NCBI RefSeq assembly: GCF_018130245.1
Contig: NZ_JAFCKP010000003.1
Coordinates: forward strand, 434,001-498,000
Origin: Bradyrhizobium sp. SZCCT0231
GTDB taxonomy: Bacteria > Pseudomonadota > Alphaproteobacteria > Rhizobiales > Xanthobacteraceae
Reading direction: 5' to 3'
DNA length: 64,000 nt
Part shown: one piece after another, positions 45,580 through 53,393 of the stretch
How positions within the stretch are numbered: position 1 is the stretch's first letter
Layout: every line of letters starts with the position of its first letter
Translations under genes and position numbers: made by a program
The notes under the pieces: model-generated
Seen by the model: the letters and a program-made list of their open reading frames with translations, nothing else
What the model was told of the DNA's origin: nothing
Database searches by the model: none

Positions 45580-46686
45580 TCAGTTGGTCTTGGGTCCAGG
45601 AATATCCGTAGGCGCCTTCACCTGGGTCATCAGATCGTCGTTCCACTTGCCTTCGACCTTGAAGTGCGCAGTGGCGCCGAGATCGGCGGCCTCGATCAGA
45701 TTATGCGTGACATAGGCGTAGATGCCGGGCTGCAGGAATTTGTAGAGCGCAGCTCCCGCCGAGCCGCCGCGGATGAACCAGGTCTCGAGCCCGACCTCAG
45801 GCGCATTGCCGAACTTGCCGGTCTCCCAGACGTAGTCGCCATGGCCGCCGATCAGGTGCGGACGGCTGTCGCGATTGGCCTGCGAGTGCACGATCAGGAC
45901 GTTCTCGCCGACATTGGCCGTCAGCGCATTCTTGCCCGTGAGCGCTCCGACCTTGCCGTTGAACACGACATGGGTCGGGATCAGCTTCTTCATCACCTCT
46001 TCCGTCTCGGTGTAGGCCTCGCCGGGCGAGTTGTAGGACTTGAAGTTACCCTTCTCGTCGCGCGGCACGTACATGTCCTGCTCGCCGATGTAGTAGACCT
46101 TGTCGTATTTCAGCGCGTGGCCCTTGCCGTCGTTCAGCCCCTCGCGCGGCAGCACCATCACGGCGCCGTTCATGCCGGAGACGACGTGCCAGGGGATCAT
46201 CGGGCCGCCCGGTGCGCAGTGATAGACGAACACGCCGGTCTTGGTCGCCTTCCAGCGCAGCACGACCTGCTCGCCGGGATTGATGAGCGTGAGCTCGCCG
46301 CCGCCGAGCGCGCCGGTCGCGGAATGGAAGTCGATGTTGTGCGGCATGGTGTTGGTCGCGGGATTGACCAGCGTCAGCTCGACATAGTCACCCTCGTGCA
46401 CGACCATGAGCGGTCCCGGCATCGAGCCGTTGAACGTCATCGCCTGGAAGGTGGTGCCCTTGTCGTCGATGACGACCTTCTTCTCCTCGACCGTCATCTT
46501 GAACTCGACGATCTTGGGGCCCTGCGTCGTGGCCTGCTCGTGCGCATGCACGAAGGGCGGAGCGACCAGCTCTACCTTCTGACGCGGCAGCTTGAGATCG
46601 CTGGCGGCGAAAGCCGGCGTCGCCAGCATCAGGGCGGTCGCGGCGGCGCTGATCAATGCGGCTCTGCGGGTGAACATCGGAAGCAT
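45580..46686 (-). CDS. nirK: copper-containing nitrite reductase
   Basis: Periplasmic enzyme reducing nitrite to nitric oxide, the defining step of denitrification. The 368-residue chain has a twin-arginine-type signal ([16 protein letters not shown], ending ATPAFA) and two cupredoxin domains. Type-1 copper ligands appear in [15 protein letters not shown] and in [22 protein letters not shown] (Cys, His and Met). Type-2 ligands include the His of HNIDFH and [15 protein letters not shown]. Start ATG 46686 or 46677. An FNR/FixK2-type box lies about 60 bases upstream. nirV follows. Confidence 0.96.
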   Translation of the reverse strand: MLPMFTRRAALISAAATALMLATPAFAASDLKLPRQKVELVAPPFVHAHEQATTQGPKIVEFKMTVEEKKVVIDDKGTTFQAMTFNGSMPGPLMVVHEGDYVELTLVNPATNTMPHNIDFHSATGALGGGELTLINPGEQVVLRWKATKTGVFVYHCAPGGPMIPWHVVSGMNGAVMVLPREGLNDGKGHALKYDKVYYIGEQDMYVPRDEKGNFKSYNSPGEAYTETEEVMKKLIPTHVVFNGKVGALTGKNALTANVGENVLIVHSQANRDSRPHLIGGHGDYVWETGKFGNAPEVGLETWFIRGGSAGAALYKFLQPGIYAYVTHNLIEAADLGATAHFKVEGKWNDDLMTQVKAPTDIPGPKTN

Positions 46687-46745
46687 CCTTCATGTGAAAA
46701 GGTTTTGATGACGGATGCAGTGTGCGCCGATCGCGGCAAGCGTGT

Positions 46746-46759
46746 TTGCGCTGCGACAA
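46746..46759 (-). promoter_or_regulatory. FixK2/NnrR-type box of nirK
   Basis: TTGTCGCAGCGCAA on the minus strand, a two-half-site FNR-family box (TTG-N8-CAA). It lies 60-73 bases upstream of the nirK start. A -41.5 spacing would place the transcript start about 25 bases before the ATG. It is very close to the anaerobox known for nirK of Bradyrhizobium. Confidence 0.75.
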
Positions 46760-46802
46760 GCTTTCGCTGGATTCACCTCCTCCGCAACAGTACTTAGGTG
46801 CC

Positions 46803-47060
46803 TCAGCGGGGCAGGATCGGTGATGTCACCCAGACCGCGTCCGAAGGCGTGATGCGGATGTCGAGCGCGGACGACGGCGCAACCGCATCGGCACTCAGCC
46901 GCAACTCGTTTGCATCTTCAAGTTGGATGGCGATCTCGACCGCGCCGGCTATCGCATATGACGCCTGCGCGCACGCCTCGTCCTTCGAGATGGCGCTTAC
47001 GCGCCTCCTCAGGACGAGGCTGGTCAGCGTCAGTGCCCGTTGGAAATTGCAGCCGCGCAC
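46803..47060 (-). CDS. possible small hypothetical protein between hemN region and nirK
   Basis: GTG-initiated open frame of 85 residues on the nirK strand. Codon third positions are mostly G/C and the C-terminal half (IAIQLEDANELRLSADAVAPSSALDIRITPSDAVWVTSPILPR taken in short pieces) reads like a real protein. However, there is no good ribosome-binding site, and the frame is open upstream without a Met. It could be a degraded or short gene expressed with nirK. I do not recognise a family. Confidence 0.35.
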   Translation of the reverse strand: MRGCNFQRALTLTSLVLRRRVSAISKDEACAQASYAIAGAVEIAIQLEDANELRLSADAVAPSSALDIRITPSDAVWVTSPILPR

Positions 47061-47175
47061 TCCAGCGGACGTCCCGAAGGATAGTCGCAGGGAGCTCTCA
47101 AATGCGATAGCCCCGCGCTTGCGGGAGAGGGATCAAGCCGTGCAATCAATTCGACCTAAAGCCATTCCGTCTTAG

Positions 47176-47376
47176 TTAGAGCAGATGCACGGCAAGCCAG
47201 ACCGTTCCCCAGATCGCCAGCGACAGCACGACGAAGACGGCGATTGCTGCGGCCAGGGCGCGCACCACGCCGGCGGCGGCTGGCGTGGCCGGGGCCGGCC
47301 GGAAGTCGTCGAAACGCGGGATATGGCCGCGGACGTCGAGCAGGGAGAGAATGAGTTCGAGTGCGAGAAGCCTCAT
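47176..47376 (-). CDS. small single-pass membrane protein divergent from hemN
   Basis: A 66-residue protein beginning MRLLALELILSLLDVRGHIPRFDDFRP, then PAPATPAAAG and a C-terminal membrane helix (about residues 41-64, LAAAIAVFVVLSLAIWGTVWLAVHLL). No function known to me. It is divergent from hemN across a 166-base gap. The gap holds one perfectly symmetrical FixK2-type box, 64 bases from this start and 90 from hemN, so both are probably induced at low oxygen. A small FixK2-controlled gene occupies the same place in the Bradyrhizobium nirK-hemN region. Confidence 0.75.
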   Translation of the reverse strand: MRLLALELILSLLDVRGHIPRFDDFRPAPATPAAAGVVRALAAAIAVFVVLSLAIWGTVWLAVHLL

Positions 47377-47439
47377 GGCGAACGCTCCGGATGGCCGCGC
47401 GAATTATTCTCATCATGGTCGGGAACCCACCGCCGCGCT

Positions 47440-47453
47440 TTGCGCGAGCGCAA
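47440..47453. promoter_or_regulatory. FixK2/NnrR-type box shared by hemN and the small membrane protein gene
   Basis: TTGCGCGAGCGCAA, a fully symmetrical FNR-family box (TTGC-N6-GCAA, extended to CTTTGC/GCAAAG). From its centre, a -41.5 promoter fits hemN to the right, and the spacing also allows expression of the small gene to the left. Confidence 0.85.
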
Positions 47454-47542
47454 AGTCGCTTCCGCGCATCCGGGTTAATTGAACTCATTCCCTGATTTGC
47501 CGCGATGTCTGCGCGCGGCGGAAATTTACGAATGGGTAAGAT

Positions 47543-48895
47543 ATGAGAGCTGACCTTGCGGCGATCTACGGCGAGGAACGTCTGCCACGCTACACCAGCT
47601 ATCCGACCGCACCGCACTTTACGCCCGCGGTCGGACCGGACACATATGCCCGGTGGCTGGCGGAACTGCCGCCGGGCGCGAGCGCGTCGCTGTATCTGCA
47701 CGTGCCGTTCTGCCGCGAGATGTGCTGGTACTGCGGCTGTCATACCCAGATCGTCCGCCGCGACGAGCTCATCGCCGGCTACCAGCGGACGCTGCGCAGC
47801 GAGATCGCACTCGTCGCCGAAACCATCGGCCGCCGTATCAAGATCGAGCACATCCATTTCGGCGGCGGTACGCCCACGATCATGGCGCCCGAGGCTTTCG
47901 CCGAACTGATGGCGACGATGCGCCAGGACTTCTTCGTGCTGCCTTCGGCCGAAATCGCCGTCGAGATCGATCCCCGCACATTGACCGGGGACATGGTCGA
48001 GGCCATGCGGCTCTCGGGCGTCAACCGCGCGAGCCTCGGCGTGCAGAGCTTCGATCCCGTGGTGCAGCGGGCGATCAACCGCGTGCAGAGTTTCGAGCAG
48101 ACGGCTTGGGTGGTCGACATGCTCCGCCGCGCCGGGATCGAGGGCATCAATTTCGACCTGATCTACGGGTTGCCGCACCAGACCGTCGCGTCGTGCCTGG
48201 ACACCGTGCGGCGCAGCCTCGCGCTCGCGCCCAATCGCTTCTCGGTGTTCGGCTATGCTCATGTGCCTGAATTCAAGAAGCACCAGCGCATGATCAACGA
48301 GGCCATGCTGCCCGACGGCCTTGCGCGCCACGACCAGGCCTGCGCGATCGCGAATGCCCTGAAGGAGGCAGGTTACGTGCAGATCGGGCTCGATCATTTC
48401 GCGCGACCCGACGATGCCATGGCCGTGGCGTTCGAGCAGGGAACGCTGCGGCGCAATTTTCAGGGCTACACCACCGACAAGTGTGACGTCCTGCTCGGCT
48501 TCGGCGCGAGCGCGATCGGACATCTGCCGCAGGGCTACGTCCAGAACGAGGTGCAGATCGGCGCCTATGCGCAGAGCATCGCCGCCGGCCGCCTCGCCAC
48601 CGCGAAGGGCTATGGGCTCACTGACGACGACCGGCTGCGCGCCGACATCATCGAACGCATCATGTGCGAGTTCGGTGCCGATCTCGGCGACATCTGCGCG
48701 CGCCATGGCGCAGAGGCCGGCGCGATGTTGAGATCGGCGGCGCGTCTGAAGCCGCTGATCTCCGACGGCGTCGTGAGGTTGGACGGCGATCGGCTCGCGG
48801 TCGCCAAGGACTCGCGCTTCCTGGTGCGCAGCGTCGCAGCCGCGTTCGACGCGCATCTGGATCCGGACAAGCAGCTGCATAGTCGGGCTGTGTGA
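47543..48895 (+). CDS. hemN: oxygen-independent coproporphyrinogen III dehydrogenase
   Basis: Radical-SAM enzyme of anaerobic haem synthesis that converts coproporphyrinogen III to protoporphyrinogen IX. The iron-sulfur motif is CREMCWYC at residues 57-64 plus the Cys at 66, the CxxxCxxCxC of HemN. Other matches are YTSYPTAPHFTP near the start, HFGGGTPT, NRASLGVQSFDPVVQRAINR and the C-terminal HemN domain. At 450 residues it is full length. It sits behind a perfect FNR-family box, which fits induction when oxygen-dependent HemF cannot work. A GTCATTCCGGG hairpin follows. Confidence 0.95.
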   Translation: MRADLAAIYGEERLPRYTSYPTAPHFTPAVGPDTYARWLAELPPGASASLYLHVPFCREMCWYCGCHTQIVRRDELIAGYQRTLRSEIALVAETIGRRIKIEHIHFGGGTPTIMAPEAFAELMATMRQDFFVLPSAEIAVEIDPRTLTGDMVEAMRLSGVNRASLGVQSFDPVVQRAINRVQSFEQTAWVVDMLRRAGIEGINFDLIYGLPHQTVASCLDTVRRSLALAPNRFSVFGYAHVPEFKKHQRMINEAMLPDGLARHDQACAIANALKEAGYVQIGLDHFARPDDAMAVAFEQGTLRRNFQGYTTDKCDVLLGFGASAIGHLPQGYVQNEVQIGAYAQSIAAGRLATAKGYGLTDDDRLRADIIERIMCEFGADLGDICARHGAEAGAMLRSAARLKPLISDGVVRLDGDRLAVAKDSRFLVRSVAAAFDAHLDPDKQLHSRAV

Positions 48896-48908
48896 GGTCT
48901 TTTCTCCC

Positions 48909-48935
48909 GTCATTCCGGGCGCGCCCCGGAATGAC
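48909..48935 (+). terminator. terminator-like hairpin after hemN
   Basis: Eleven-base stem GTCATTCCGGG / CCCGGAATGAC with a short GC loop, 14 bases past the hemN stop. Hairpins beginning GTCATTCCGGG are dispersed in many alphaproteobacterial genomes, so this may also be a repeat family member. No U run follows. Confidence 0.6.
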
Positions 48936-48943
48936 AAGCCAGC

Positions 48944-48957
48944 TTGCGCTTCAACAA
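48944..48957 (+). promoter_or_regulatory. FixK2/NnrR-type box of the DUF1858 gene
   Basis: TTGCGCTTCAACAA (TTG-N8-CAA; reverse TTGTTGAAGCGCAA, close to the nirK box). It is centred about 55 bases before the DUF1858 start codon. A -41.5 spacing puts the transcript start about 14 bases before the ATG. Confidence 0.6.
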
Positions 48958-49005
48958 AGAGACTTCCGACCTCGCCGCTATCGTCAATTCGGAACGGAGT
49001 TGTCC

Positions 49006-49203
49006 ATGCCCTTCCGATCCGACGATCTGGTCGATGACATCATGCGCACGGCGCCGCACACGATCCGCGTGTTTCTCGCCTTCAGGATGGCTTGTGTCGG
49101 CTGTCCGATCGCGATCTTCCACACCGTGGATGACGCCTGCCGCGAGCACGGCATCGACTGCGAGAAATTTCTCGCTGCACTGAGCGATTGCGTGCCGGCG
49201 TGA
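49006..49203 (+). CDS. DUF1858 domain protein, Cys-rich, 65 aa
   Basis: Small protein starting MPFRSDDLVDDIMRTAPHTI, with five Cys residues at 30, 33, 45, 52 and 62, including the CVGC motif of the DUF1858 family. DUF1858 members often sit near hybrid-cluster and nitrogen-oxide genes and may bind iron-sulfur or haem groups. The function is not established. The start ATG is behind GGAACGGAG; the longer open frame is non-conserved upstream. Its own FixK2-type box and its place between hemN and nnrR suggest a role in denitrification or nitric oxide tolerance. Confidence 0.82.
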   Translation: MPFRSDDLVDDIMRTAPHTIRVFLAFRMACVGCPIAIFHTVDDACREHGIDCEKFLAALSDCVPA

Positions 49204-49244
49204 CGCGGTCCGGAATTCGCGCGGGTGCGTGCGAATTCCCGGAT

Positions 49245-49280
49245 GAGGGAGCGCTTTCGCCGTAAGCGGAAGCGCCCCTC
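49245..49280. terminator. bidirectional terminator between the DUF1858 and nnrR genes
   Basis: Stem GAGGG-A-GCGCTTTCGC / GCGGAAGCGC-CCCTC with a 5-base loop (one G-T pair, one bulge). A second hairpin (CGGAATTCGC / GCGAATTCCCGG) lies at 49211-49242. They separate two convergent genes. Confidence 0.7.
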
Positions 49281-49316
49281 ACCCCTACCTTGAGCGGAGA
49301 TATCCCGATGCGGCTC

Positions 49317-50027
49317 TCACGTCGCGCCGCCGTCGGCGCTCCGCTCCGCCAGCACGACGATCTTGTGCGGCTCGCGCAGGATGATGCGCTGGCGGCCGCT
49401 CTCGACGAGGCCTTGGCTCTCCCAGCCGCTCAGGATGCGGCTGACCGTGTGCAGCGTGGTGCCGGTCATCTGCGCGATGTCCTGGCGGCTGATCGGGAAG
49501 TCGATCTCGATGCCGTGGTCGAGCTTCTTGCCGGATTGCTTGGCGAGGCGCAGCAGTGCGTGCGCGACGCGTTGCTCGACCTGCTGGGTCGACATTTCCA
49601 GGATGCGGGTGTGACTCTCCTGTAGCCGCGTGCCGACGGTCTGGAGAGTGTTGGCGGCAAGCGCCGGAAACCGCTCGACCAACCGCGGCCAGGCCGAGGT
49701 CGGCCAGATCAGCACGACGCTGTCATCGACCGCCATCGCCGTCGCCGGATACCGCGCGGCTCCGATCGCCATCGCGAGCCCGAATGTCTCGCCGGGCGCG
49801 ACATAGCGCACCACAATCTGCTCGCCGGTCGGCGTGGTCTTGGCCGCGCGGACATGGCCGTGCAGCAGCAGGAAAAAGGACTGCGCGTCCGCCCCCTGCT
49901 CGAAGATGGCGCTGTTCTTGGGATAGCGCGCCGAGCGGGCCTCACGCAGGATCTCGTCCAGAGCTTCCGGCGTCACCCCCGCAAACAGCGGCAAATGCGC
50001 AACCAGCGATGTGTCGACCTTGGCCAT
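49317..50027 (-). CDS. nnrR: Crp/Fnr-family regulator, NnrR-type
   Basis: Regulator of 236 residues: cyclic-nucleotide-binding-like sensor (about 10-140) and Crp-type HTH (about 160-225; ISRQDIAQMTGTTLHTVSRILSGWES). There is no Cys residue at all, so it cannot hold an FNR iron-sulfur cluster. This fits NnrR, which responds to nitric oxide, rather than FNR/FixK with redox Cys. The start is the ATG at 50027 behind a perfect AAGGAGG. Divergent nnrS and a symmetrical box between them point to joint and possibly self control of the denitrification genes. Confidence 0.9.
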   Translation of the reverse strand: MAKVDTSLVAHLPLFAGVTPEALDEILREARSARYPKNSAIFEQGADAQSFFLLLHGHVRAAKTTPTGEQIVVRYVAPGETFGLAMAIGAARYPATAMAVDDSVVLIWPTSAWPRLVERFPALAANTLQTVGTRLQESHTRILEMSTQQVEQRVAHALLRLAKQSGKKLDHGIEIDFPISRQDIAQMTGTTLHTVSRILSGWESQGLVESGRQRIILREPHKIVVLAERSADGGAT

Positions 50028-50079
50028 TCTGCCTCCTTGACGCTCGGGAGTGTGATGGCACCTGCAATCGTCAGGTAGT

Positions 50080-50093
50080 TTGCGATAGCGCAA
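50080..50093. promoter_or_regulatory. FixK2/NnrR-type box between nnrR and nnrS
   Basis: TTGCGATAGCGCAA, a symmetrical FNR-family box (TTGC-N6-GCAA). It lies 53 bases from the nnrR start and 64 bases from the nnrS start. It can serve either direction. In Bradyrhizobium, nnrR is under FixK2 control, which this site would explain. Confidence 0.85.
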
Positions 50094-50156
50094 AACGGGC
50101 CGGGCGGGTGGCAGTATTTTTCCAAATAACGGTCTGAATTCATTGGAGTTGATCCC

Positions 50157-51368
50157 ATGGCTGGCGCCCGATCCCGCAACTTTGCGGGCTGGCCGCTGTT
50201 TGCGAACAGCTTTCGTCCCTTTTTCCTGCTCGCCGCGATCCAGGCGGCGCTGTCGATCCTGGCCTGGCTGCCGATGTTCTACGGCGAATTGTCCGTGAGT
50301 TCCGCATTCGCGCCGCGCGACTGGCACATCCACGAGATGCTCTATGGATTCCTGCCGGCGGTGATTACCGGGTTCCTGTTCACCGCAATCCCGAACTGGA
50401 CGGGGCGGCTGCCGATCCGGGGCACGCCGCTGGGAGCGCTGCTGGCGGTCTGGCTTGCCGGGCGTATCGTGGTGACGGTGTCGGCCAATATCGGCTGGGC
50501 GTTTGCGCTGGTCGTCGATGCCGCCTTCCTGGCATTGGTCGTTGCCGCCGCGACGCGCGAGATCATCGCAGGCGGCAACTGGCGCAACCTGCCCGTGGTG
50601 GGGCTGGTGCTCGCTCTGCTCGCCGGCAATGTCGCCTTTCATGTCGAAACGCATTACGAGGGCGCGGCCGACGTCAGCATCCGCGTCGGCATCGGCGTGG
50701 TCATCCTGCTGATCGCCTTGATCGGAGGCCGCATCATTCCGAGCTTCACCCGCAACTGGCTGGTCAAGTTCAATCCCGGCCGTCTGCCCGTGCCATTCGG
50801 ACGCTTCGACGGCGCAGTGATCGGATGCAGCGCGCTCGCGCTCGTCTCATGGATCGTGGCGCCGCTGAACATGATCACCGGCATCGTGATGGCGGTGGTT
50901 GGCGTGCTGCATCTGGTTCGGCTTGGACGCTGGGCCGGCGATCGCACCACGCGCGAGCGGCTGCTGCTGATCCTGCATGTCGGTTATGTCTTCGTGCCGT
51001 TGGGTTTCATTCTGAACGCTCTGGTCGCCTTCGGCGTGCTGCCGCCAAGCGCCGGCATCCACGCCTGGATGGCGGGTGCGGCGGGAACCATGACTCTCGC
51101 GGTGATGACCCGCGCGAGCCTCGGCCATACCGGACAGGCGTTGACGGCGTCGCCGGCGATCCAGGGAATCTATGCCGCAGTCGTCATCGCGGCCCTGGCC
51201 CGGGTCGCTGCCGTCCTATTGCCCGCGCATAACGATGTGTTGTTGCACATCGCCGCCTGCGGCTGGATCGTCGCCTTCCTCGGATTTGCCATCGCGTTCG
51301 GTCCGCTGCTCGCCGGCAGCCGGTGGCGTGCCCTCGCCACGATGGGCGTGCCCGCTCCGGCACGCTGA
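50157..51368 (+). CDS. nnrS: NnrS-family haem-copper membrane protein
   Basis: Inner-membrane protein of 403 residues with about twelve helices. NnrS binds haem and copper and helps cells resist nitrosative stress during denitrification. The family pieces PLFANSFRPFFLLAA, RDWHIHEMLYGFLPAVITGFLFTAIPNWTGR and MTLAVMTRASLGHTG are present, with the conserved His residues. The start ATG follows the symmetrical FNR-family box by 64 bases. It is divergent from nnrR, as in other denitrifiers. Confidence 0.93.
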   Translation: MAGARSRNFAGWPLFANSFRPFFLLAAIQAALSILAWLPMFYGELSVSSAFAPRDWHIHEMLYGFLPAVITGFLFTAIPNWTGRLPIRGTPLGALLAVWLAGRIVVTVSANIGWAFALVVDAAFLALVVAAATREIIAGGNWRNLPVVGLVLALLAGNVAFHVETHYEGAADVSIRVGIGVVILLIALIGGRIIPSFTRNWLVKFNPGRLPVPFGRFDGAVIGCSALALVSWIVAPLNMITGIVMAVVGVLHLVRLGRWAGDRTTRERLLLILHVGYVFVPLGFILNALVAFGVLPPSAGIHAWMAGAAGTMTLAVMTRASLGHTGQALTASPAIQGIYAAVVIAALARVAAVLLPAHNDVLLHIAACGWIVAFLGFAIAFGPLLAGSRWRALATMGVPAPAR

Positions 51369-51370
51369 AC

Positions 51371-52399
51371 TCAAGCGGCAGTCGCCGAGGGCGGCGCTGT
51401 CAGAGGGCGCACGCCCTTGCGCCACTCGGTGATGGTGCAGCCGAACCGGCCGCGGAACCAGCGCGCCATGGCGCTCCGCGCGGAGAAGCCAAGCTGTACC
51501 GCGATGTCGGCCAGCGGCCGGCCGGGATCTTTGATCAGCCGGATCACCAGATCGGTGCGTTGCGCGTCCAGGATGGCCGAGAAGCTGGTGCCCGATGCAG
51601 CGAGGCGGCGGTGGATGGTACGGCGGGTGCAGGCAAGATGCTCGGCGACGCGCTCGATCGTGCAGTCGCCGCCGGCGAGCAGGAAGCGTACGACCTCGTC
51701 GACCTTCTGCTCCCAGCTTGCGGGCCGTGTTTCGATCGCCTCGATCCGCCTGCGCAGATAGCTCGCGATCAGTGGATGCGCGCTCGGGATCCGGCGTTCC
51801 ATATCGTGCGGCGACAACAGGATCGCGTTATCCTTCGCGTTGAAGATCACGCGGCAGCCGAAGAATTCGCGGTAGCGCTTGCGGTCGTGCGGCGGTGGAT
51901 AATGCAGGTGCACCTCTTGCGGCCGCCAGTCGTGACCGAACAGCGACCGGATGATGCGGTGGACGCTGCCGAGCGCCATGTCGATCGACTGCCGCGACGC
52001 GCTCGGGTGCCGGCCACGCAGATGCATCGTGATGGTCACGGTCTGCCTGCTGCGCGCAACGTCCAGCCGCATGCCGTCATGATGGATATGGATGAAGCGC
52101 GAGAACGCATCGATGGCCTCACCGACGGTCGCTTGTTCGCGCACGATCAGGCCGACCGCGCCGAAATTGGTCAGGCCGCCGCGCTCGGCGAGACGCAAGC
52201 CGAAATCTTCGGCGCCGGACGCCTCCGCCGACGATTCGAGCAGACGGCGCAGGCCGGCGACGGCAATGGGCGTGTCGGGCTTGTCGAGGCAGGTTGGCGG
52301 CAGCCTTGCCTTGCGCATCATCTGCCTGGGGTCGAGCCCGACTGACCGGGCGACGTCCGGATAATAACTCAGGCTTGAGCTGCGAATGAGGTCGGTCAT
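51371..52399 (-). CDS. AraC-family transcriptional regulator
   Basis: Regulator of 342 residues with an N-terminal arabinose-binding-like domain (about 15-205, the type in OruR/ArgR-like regulators) and a C-terminal AraC HTH pair (about 240-335). The first helix-turn-helix reads ERVAEHLACTRRTIHRRLAASG and the second DIAVQLGFSARSAMARWFRGRFG. No target is evident: the divergent gene is the response regulator, 204 bases away, and the convergent neighbour is nnrS, 2 bases away. The ligand is unknown. Confidence 0.88.
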   Translation of the reverse strand: MTDLIRSSSLSYYPDVARSVGLDPRQMMRKARLPPTCLDKPDTPIAVAGLRRLLESSAEASGAEDFGLRLAERGGLTNFGAVGLIVREQATVGEAIDAFSRFIHIHHDGMRLDVARSRQTVTITMHLRGRHPSASRQSIDMALGSVHRIIRSLFGHDWRPQEVHLHYPPPHDRKRYREFFGCRVIFNAKDNAILLSPHDMERRIPSAHPLIASYLRRRIEAIETRPASWEQKVDEVVRFLLAGGDCTIERVAEHLACTRRTIHRRLAASGTSFSAILDAQRTDLVIRLIKDPGRPLADIAVQLGFSARSAMARWFRGRFGCTITEWRKGVRPLTAPPSATAA

Positions 52400-52603
52400 G
52401 CGAACCGTTCCTGCCAGCCATCCCTGCAGATGTCTCGAAATGTAAATTTTCTGTCCCGATCAGTCAAACCCAGGAACCGGACGGAACATACATAGGGGAA
52501 ACCGAAGCACGGGCGTGAATGCCGTGTTTACGACGGCGCGGCAGGGCGATGGAGCCCGCTACCGTCTCGGACCATTTGACCAAGACATTGCTGGATCGGG
52601 ATC

Positions 52604-53224
52604 ATGCCGGGAAACATGCTTTCCAAGGGTGAGATATTCGTCATCGACACCGACGCTGCCTCCCGCGAGCAGCTTTCGACCGCGCTCCAACAGAACGCCT
52701 ATGAGGTGATCTGCTTCGCTGACGGTGCGTCTCTCTTGTCCGCAGCAAGGGCGCGGATGCCGGCCTGCGTGCTGCTGGAGCTGCCGTCCGATCACTCGGG
52801 CCTCGAGGTGCTCAAGCGGCTGCGCGGCGAGAACTGCATGGCGCCGGTGCTGGTGACCTCGGCGAACGGCAGCATTGCCATGGCGGTCGACGCCATCAAG
52901 AGCGGCGCGGCCGACTTCATCGAAAAGCCGTTCCGCACCCACGACATCGTCGGCCGGATCGATGCCGCCATCGATGAGTTCTCCCAGCCCGCCGCGATCC
53001 GGCAATGCTGGTTGCCCGGTTGCGAGCCCCTGACCGAGCGCGAAGCCGACGTGCTCGAGCATCTCGCCGCCGGTCTCACCAACAAGGAGATCGCCCGGCG
53101 CATGCATCTGAGCGCGCGGACGGTCGAGGGTTACCGCGCCAGCGTCCTGAAGAAGGCCGGCGCCCGCAATGTGACCGATCTGCTGCGCCGCATCTTCGGC
53201 CAGGCCTCGCCGACCCAGTTTTAA
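52604..53224 (+). CDS. LuxR/FixJ-type response regulator with a Glu-substituted phospho-acceptor
   Basis: Two-domain protein of 206 residues: receiver (about 10-125) and LuxR-type HTH (about 140-203, LTEREADVLEHLAAGLTNKEIARRMHLSARTVEGYRASV in pieces). The position of the phosphorylated Asp reads VLLELPSDHSG, so residue 59 is Glu. Acidic residues Asp15 and Asp17, Thr84 and Lys108 are retained. A Glu there often mimics the phosphorylated state, so the protein may be constitutively active or signal-independent. No histidine kinase is adjacent. The start ATG 52604 is chosen, with ATG 52616 as an alternative. Confidence 0.88.
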   Translation: MPGNMLSKGEIFVIDTDAASREQLSTALQQNAYEVICFADGASLLSAARARMPACVLLELPSDHSGLEVLKRLRGENCMAPVLVTSANGSIAMAVDAIKSGAADFIEKPFRTHDIVGRIDAAIDEFSQPAAIRQCWLPGCEPLTEREADVLEHLAAGLTNKEIARRMHLSARTVEGYRASVLKKAGARNVTDLLRRIFGQASPTQF

Positions 53225-53393
53225 GGGCTGCCGGGGACGACAAAGCGTTCCGCGGCCATGCTGCCGCCGTGGCGGCGCCGCACAGAAACCTCAATCGAAC
53301 CAGTTCCTTCCCTGCCGCGTCCAACCACGATGGCGAGGCATTTCATCGCGCGCGTCCGGCTGGCGGCGCGGCGATACCGGCAGGAGGGACTTT

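Larger units (their letters stand above)
46687..47175. other. nirK promoter region and upstream gap
   Basis: The right part of this 489-base stretch, between nirK and the small membrane protein gene, holds a low-confidence leftward ORF (46803-47060). The part next to nirK holds the FixK2-type box at 46746-46759. Nothing else, such as an RNA gene or repeat, is recognisable. The rightward open frame covering the same bases reads as a shadow. Confidence 0.5.

Noticed and set aside
46798-47175. Rightward open frame of 125 residues upstream of hemN
   Set aside because: Poor codon third-position pattern compared with the opposite strand, no ribosome-binding site and no family resemblance.
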